This document shows positions 57,357 to 64,000 of a DNA stretch of 64,000 nt, piece by piece (within the stretch, counting starts at the first letter, position 1; each line of letters opens with the position of its first letter). The DNA comes from Solen grandis (Eukaryota; Mollusca; Bivalvia; Adapedonta; Solenidae). Under the pieces are notes generated by a model. It ran no database searches, had not been told where the DNA came from, and saw only the letters and a program-made list of their open reading frames with translations. A program made the position numbers and the translations under genes. The stretch spans positions 29,515,496 to 29,579,495 of the forward strand of contig CM037777.1 of the NCBI GenBank assembly GCA_021229015.1, read 5' to 3'.

Positions 57357-60300
57357 GATACAGTGACTGGTTCAGGTTACACATGATACAGTGACTGGTT
57401 CAGGTTATACATGATACAGTGACTGGTTCAGGTTACACATGATACAGTGACTGGTTCAGGTTACACATGATACAGTGACTGGTTCAGGTTACACATGATA
57501 CAGTGACTGGTTCAGGTTACCCATGATACAGTGACTGGTTCAGGTTACACATGATACAGTGACTGGTTCAGGTTACACATGATACAGTGACTGGTTCAGG
57601 TTACACATGATACAGTGACTGGTTCAGGTTACACATGATACAGTGACTGGTTCAGGTTACGCATGATACAGTGACTGGTTCAGGTTACGCATGATACAGT
57701 GACTGGTTCAGGTTACACATGATACAGTGACTGGTTCAGGTTACACATGATACAGTGACTGGTTCAGGTTACACATGATACAGTGACTGGTTCAGGTTAC
57801 ACATGATACAGTGACTGGTTCAGGTCACACATGATACAGTGACTGGTTCAGGTTATACATGATACAGTGACTGGTTCAGGTTACGCATGATACAGTGACT
57901 GGTTCAGGTTACACATGATACAGTGACTGGTTCAGGTTACACATGATAAGTGACTGGTTCAGGTTACACATGATAAGTGACTGTTCAAGTTATACATGAT
58001 ACAGTGACTGGTTCAGGTTACCATGATACAGTGACTGGTTCAGGTTACACATGATACAGGACTGGTTCAGGTTACACATGATACAGTGACTGTTCAGGTT
58101 ACACATGATAAGTGACTGGTTCAGGTATACAGATACGTGACTGTTCAGGTTACCATGATACAGTGACTGGTTCAGGTTACATGATACAGGACTGGTTTAG
58201 GTTACCATGATACAGTGACTGGTTCAGTTACATATACAGTGACTGGTTCAGTTAACATGATACAGTGACTGGTTCAGGTTAGCATATACAGTGACTGGTT
58301 CAGTTACCCATGATACAGTGACTGGTTCAGGTTACACTGATACAGTGACTGTTCAGGTTACCCATGATACAGTGATGGTTCAGGTTATACATGATACAGT
58401 GACTGGTCAGGTTACACATGATACAGTGACTGGTTCAAGTTTACATGATACAGGACTGGTTCAGGTACACATGAACAGTGACTGGTTCAGGTTACCATGA
58501 TACAGTGCTGTTCAGGTAACATGATACAGTGATGTTAGGTTACACATGATACAGCGACTGTTCAGGTTACACATGATACAGTGACTGTTCAGGTACACAT
58601 GATACAGTGACTGGTTCAGGTTACATGATACAGTGATGGTTCAGTTACGCATGATACAGTGACTGGTTCGGTATACATGATACGTGACTGGTTTAGTTAC
58701 GCATGATCAGTGACTGTTCAGGTTAGCATGATACATGACTGGTTCACGTTACACATGATACAGTGACTGTTCAGGTACGCATGATACAGTGACTGGTTCA
58801 CGTTACCCAGATACAGTGACTGGTTCAGGTTACACATATACAGTGCTGTTCAGGTTACCATGATACAGGACTGGTTCAGGTTACACATGATACAGTGACT
58901 GTTCGGTTACCATGTACATGACTGGTTCAGGTTATACATGATACAGTGACTGTTCAGGTTACACATGATACAGTGACTGGTTCAAGTTAAAAACATGAGT
59001 TAACATGACTTGTTAGTTACACAGATACAGTGACTGGTTCAGGTACACATGATACAGTGACTGTTAGGTTACACATGATACGTGACTGGTTTAAGGATTT
59101 CACATGATACAGTGACTGGTTCAGGTTAACATGATACATGACTGGTTCAGTACACATGATACAGTGACTGGTTCAGTTAACATATACAGTGACTGGTTCA
59201 GTTACACATGATACAGGATGGTTCAGGTTACACATGTACAGTGATGGTTCAGTTACACATGTACAGTGACTGGTTCAGGTTACCTATACAGTGACTGTTC
59301 AGGTTACACATGATACAGGACTGGTTCAGGTTAACATATACAGTGACTGTTCAGGTTACTGATACAGTGATGGTTCAGTTACACATGATACAGTGACTGG
59401 TTCAGGTTCACATGATACAGTGAGGTTCAGGTACCATGATACGTGACTGGTTCGGTTACCATGATACAGTGAATGGTTCAGTTCACATGATACAGTGACT
59501 GGTTCAGGTTAACTGATACATGACTGGTCAGTACCATGATACAGTGACTGGTTAGGTTACACATGATACAGTGACTGTTTAGGTTACACAGAACAGTGAC
59601 TGGGTTCAGTTATACAGATCAGTGACTGTTCAGGTTACACATGATACAGTGATGGTTCAGGTTACACAGATACAGTGACTGGTTCAGGTTACCATGATAA
59701 GTGACTGTTAGGTTACACATGATACATGACTGGTTCAGTTACCATGATAGTGACTGGTTCAGGTTACACATGATACAGTGACTGGTTCAGGTTACATGAT
59801 AAGTGACTGGTTCAGGTTACGCATATACAGGACTGGTTCAGGTTAACATGATACAGGACTGGTTAGGTTACATGATACAGTGACTGTTCAGGTTACGATG
59901 ATACAGTGACTGTTCAGTTACCATGATACAGTGACTGGTTAGGTTACCATGATAAGTGACTGGTTCAGTTACACATGATACAGTGACTGGTTCAGGTACA
60001 CATGATACAGTGACTGGTTCAGGTTACCATGATACAGTGACTGGTTCAGTTACACATGATACGTGACTGTTCAGGTTACACATGATACAGTGACTGTTCA
60101 GGTTACCATGATACAGTGACTGGTTCAGGTTACACATGATACAGTGACTGTTCAGGTTACACATGATACAGTGACTGGTTCAGGTTACACATGATACAGT
60201 GACTGGTTCAGGTTAAGCATGATACAGTGACTGGTTCAGGTTACCATGATACAGTGACTGGTTCAGGTTACACATGATACAGTGACTGGTTCAGGTTACC

Positions 60301-62076
60301 CATGATACAGTGACTGGTTCAGGTTACACATGATACAGTGACTGGTACAGGTTACACATGATACAGTGACTGGTTCAGGTTACACATGATACAGTGACTG
60401 GTTCAGGTTACACATGATACAGTGACTGGTTCAGGTTACACATGATACAGTGACTGGTTCAGGTTACACATGATACAGTGACTGGTTCAGGTTACCATGA
60501 TACAGTGACTGGTTCAGTTACCATGATACAGTGACTGGTTCAGGTTAACATGATACAGTGACTGGTTCAGGTTACCATGATACAGTGACTGGTTCAGGTT
60601 ACACATGATACAGTGACTGGTTCAGGTTACCATGATACAGTGACTGTTCAGGTTACATGATACAGTGACTGGTTCAGGTTACACATGATACAGTGACTGG
60701 TTCAAGTTACCATGATACAGTGACTGGTTCAGTTACACATGATACAGTGACTGGTTTAGTTACACATGATACAGGACTGGTTCAGGTTACACATGATACA
60801 GTGACTGGTTCAGGTTACACATGATACAGTGACTGATTCAGGTTAAACATGATACAGTGACTGGTTCAGGTTACCCATGATACAGTGACTGGTTCAGGTT
60901 ACACATGATACAGTGACTGGTTCAGGTTACACATGATACAGTGACTGGTTCAGGTTACACATGATACAGTGACTGGTTCAGGTTACCCATGATACAGTGA
61001 CTGGTTCAGGTTACACATGATACAGTGACTGGTTCAGGTTACGCATGATACAGTGACTGGTTCAGGTTACACATGATACAGTGACTGGTTCAGGTTACGC
61101 ATGATACAGTGACTGGTTCAGGTTACACATGATACAGTGACTGGTTCAGGTTACACATGATACAGTGACTGGTTCAGGTTACGCATGATATAGTGACTGG
61201 TTCAGGTTACGCATGATACAGCGACTGGTTCAGGTTACACATGATACAGCGACTGGTTCAGGTTACGAATGATACAGTGACTGGTTCAGGTTACGAATGA
61301 TACAGTGACTGGTTCAGGTTACACATGATACAGTGACTGGTTCAGGTTACACATGATACAGTGACTGGTTCAGGTTACACATGATACAGTGACTGGTTCA
61401 GGTTACACATGATACTGTGACTGTTTCAGGTTACACATGATACAGTGACTGGTTCAGGTTACGAATGATACAGTGACTGGTTCAGGGTACACATGATACA
61501 GTGACTGGTTCAGGTTACCCATGATACTGTGACTGGTTCAGGTTACACATGATACTGTGACTGGTTCAGGTTACACATGATACTGTGACTGGTTCAGGTT
61601 ACACATGATACAGTGACTGGTTCAGGTTACACATGATACAGTGACTGGTTCAGGTTACGAATGATACAGTGACTGGTTCAGGTTACACATGATACTGTGA
61701 CTGGTTCATGTTACACATGATACAGTGACTGGTTCAGGTTACACATGATACAGTGACTGGTTCAGGTTACACATGATACAGTGACTGGTTCAGGTTACAC
61801 ATGATACAGTGACTGGTTCAGGTTACACATGATACTGTGACTGGTTCAGGTTACACATGATACAGTGACTGGTTCAGGTTACGCATGATACAGTGACTAG
61901 TTCAGGTTACACATGATACAGCGACTGGTTCAGGTTACGCATGATACAGTGACTGGTTCAGGTTACGAATGATACAGTGACTGGTTCAGGTTACACATGA
62001 TACAGTGACTGGTTCAGGTTACACATGATACAGTGACTGGTTCAGGTTACACATGATACAGTGACTGGTTCAGGTT
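57357..62076. repeat. 28 bp satellite array, about 168 units
   Basis: The unit is 'gatacagtgactggttcagg' followed by 'ttacacat'. Units at 57357-57940 and 60780-62076 are nearly exact and vary mainly at a few positions (acacat, acgcat, acccat, acgaat; cagtg or ctgtg). Units in 57945-60776 instead lose single bases at many sites; see the finding. The array has no open frame of note. Confidence 0.95.
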
Positions 62077-63877
62077 TCGCATTTGTGGAATTTACGCATT
62101 ATTTTCAAAAATCGCGTATTTAAATTACAATCATGTTCCTTCAAATGCTTAAAAGACTACAGTGGCACAAACAAGCTAAAACTATTTAACTTGGAGTTAT
62201 AGACTCTTGCTCAAAGTCTATAAATGCTTGCATTTTCTATCAAATTCCCATGATTAGTTGGGTGACCATGATCACAATTTAATGGTGAAAGGATTACATT
62301 AAAAATATGTGCATGACAGTTGAACATGAACCAAGCACAACATCAAACGCAATGTGAAATCAGTTAAACTAATAACAGCTCCAACCATAAATAAACGTTT
62401 TAACTTTTTAAGTCATTTTATGAGACTACATTTTCAAGTTTGTTTAAACCCCTCCCTCCATACTCTTTTAAATCATAACGCATAGCCAAATATTTTAGCA
62501 TGGATGAGTTAAAATCCCCTATGAATTATGGATCCTAGAATAGACACCGATGAGGACAGACACAGTGTGGGTTGTTCAATCAATATTTGAATAGTTTAAT
62601 TTGCGATGTAATTGAGCTATAGGAACTGAAGTACTACTTGTTTCATCACTTTCGATAATAATGAAATGAAATTGAAATGATGTCTACTTTTGGATTAAAA
62701 GAATCGCATTTTTCTAGCTGTTATTTATATCAAAACTGGAAATTGAATTAGTTCTTAAGTTATTTACGAAATACTTTTTGTTAATGTAAAATACAAAAAG
62801 GTGAATTTTGTCTCCATGGAAATCTCTTGTTTTCTTCGAAAAATGTCATCATCTGTTCATTATTTCAGTTAACAATGACCTCACATTTAGCATGCAATGA
62901 AAATAAAACACGTAATAATATATTTTTTAATTATTATTTCATGATTGTGGTCACTATGTACATGGAATGAGTTTATGCAGCAGTCAATACCTAATATTCT
63001 GTGATTTTACTGAGGTTAAAAATTATAAATGGGAAAAGAAACTGGATTAGTAATGTTAAAGAAATGTTGGATATAAATGGTTTTAGTTTTGTGTTTGAAA
63101 ATCCACTCAGTTTTGATATGAAATCAGTGGTTTTTGTTTTTTAAAAACAGACCTATTGATAAATTTAAACAAGGCTGGGGTACTTGACAAGGAAATAAAT
63201 GGTGTTTTGAATCTGTATAATGATATAAGATAAAATGTGCAGTATGAAGAATATTAAGATGTACTTCCTTATAACCTACTATTTTATATATCAAGAATTA
63301 GAATTTCAGCTCATTCACTTTAAATACATACTGGAAGATATGGAGCAAATTATTAACCAAGAAATGAAAGGCGTTGTGTTTTTGTAACTCAAATGATTTG
63401 GAAGATGAATATCACTTTGTTCTAATATCACCTTGTTATAGTATCCTAAGAAAAAAGTATATTAAATTATATTATTATATTAACCAAGCATGTTCAAATT
63501 TACTCAACTTTTGCAAAAGAAAAATAAGAAAGTAGTGTACAATTTAGCAAAATATCTTAGAGAATCATTAATTTATAGGAATTCATTAATTGTTGGTTAG
63601 GAAATATTCATTATAGCTCATCCTCACTATCAGTCGAGATATTATTTGTTTATTATTCATATAACATAGTAGTTTTCACTTTCTTTTTTTTTCTTAATTT
63701 ATTTGTATGGTGTGTGTACGTGATTTGATTTTTAATTTATACATACAAGTTATATGCATGATTATATGACTTCGTACTGTATAAGTATACGTCAAATAAA
63801 ATTATGTTCTTTTCTGTTACAAATTAGGGGGTCAGGTAAAAATTAGGGGGTCAAGTTATACATACTGTTACTTGATA
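62077..63877. other. Intergenic sequence, no gene seen
   Basis: AT-rich DNA with no supported gene or recognised repeat. Two short direct repeats, 'aattagggggtcaggta' and 'aattagggggtcaagtt', occur near 63825-63860. Confidence 0.4.
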
Positions 63878-64000
63878 TTTTAGCTCACCTGAGCACATGT
63901 GATCAGGATGAGCTATAAGGTCATTGAAAAGGCCGGCGTCCGTCGTCCACAAAAAAATTTGTTTATACTCTAGCCTCTTCATTTTTTAAGCCATAATCAG
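63878..64000. repeat. Left end of an L-type dispersed element, cut by window end
   Basis: It begins TTTAGCTCACCTGAGCACAT, then 'gatcaggatgagctataagg', 'ccgtcgtccacaa' and 'tactctagcctcttcatttt'. It is nearly the same as the start of the 20972-21931 element. Confidence 0.8.

Noticed and set aside
57357..62076. CRISPR-like array
   Set aside because: Units are contiguous 28 bp satellites without unique spacers, in an animal genome.

Overview
This window is animal nuclear DNA, most likely from a bivalve mollusc. The evidence is spliced genes with canonical GT-AG introns, an AT-rich background, many tRNA-derived SINE copies, miniature inverted-repeat elements, and the short dispersed repeats beginning TTTTAGCT that are familiar from bivalve genomes. 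The species call is inference, because no sequence search could be run. A run of exactly 100 N at 49285-49384 shows that this is a scaffolded draft assembly.

Left part (1-19.6 kb): a lysine-rich first coding exon on the minus strand (1394-1714, perhaps TMEM237-like) lies head to head with a complete but damaged copy of the ciliary gene BBS2 on the plus strand. I reconstructed BBS2 as 21 coding exons from 3163 to 19613. Its predicted length is about 718 residues once small indels are allowed for, against 721 in human. Exons 2, 3 and 14 carry indels that break the frame, and exon 21 looks shortened. All introns keep usable splice sites and every other exon is clean, so assembly error is at least as likely as true decay.

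Middle (19.6-38.9 kb): a minus-strand gene of three coding exons (25432-28215) encodes a stand-alone protein related to the N-terminal glutamine-amidotransferase-like domain of biotin-protein ligase. It has one probable missing base. About 7 kb of nested transposon debris follows. Next comes an intact three-exon plus-strand gene (35625-38867) for a 585-residue major-facilitator transporter of the SVOP/SV2 type.

Right part (38.9-64 kb): I see no gene. The stretch holds SINEs, inverted-repeat elements, minisatellites of 49, 50, 27 and 18 bp period, and a 4.7 kb satellite of 28 bp period. The middle of that satellite is full of single-base deletions, which looks like unpolished long-read consensus.

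The three recognisable genes do not form a pathway. The only functional link in layout is the possible pairing of two ciliary genes over a shared 1.4 kb promoter region. I did not find a new gene system. The most unusual structure is a tandem array upstream of BBS2 exon 18 that repeats the exon's own splice acceptor and first codons.
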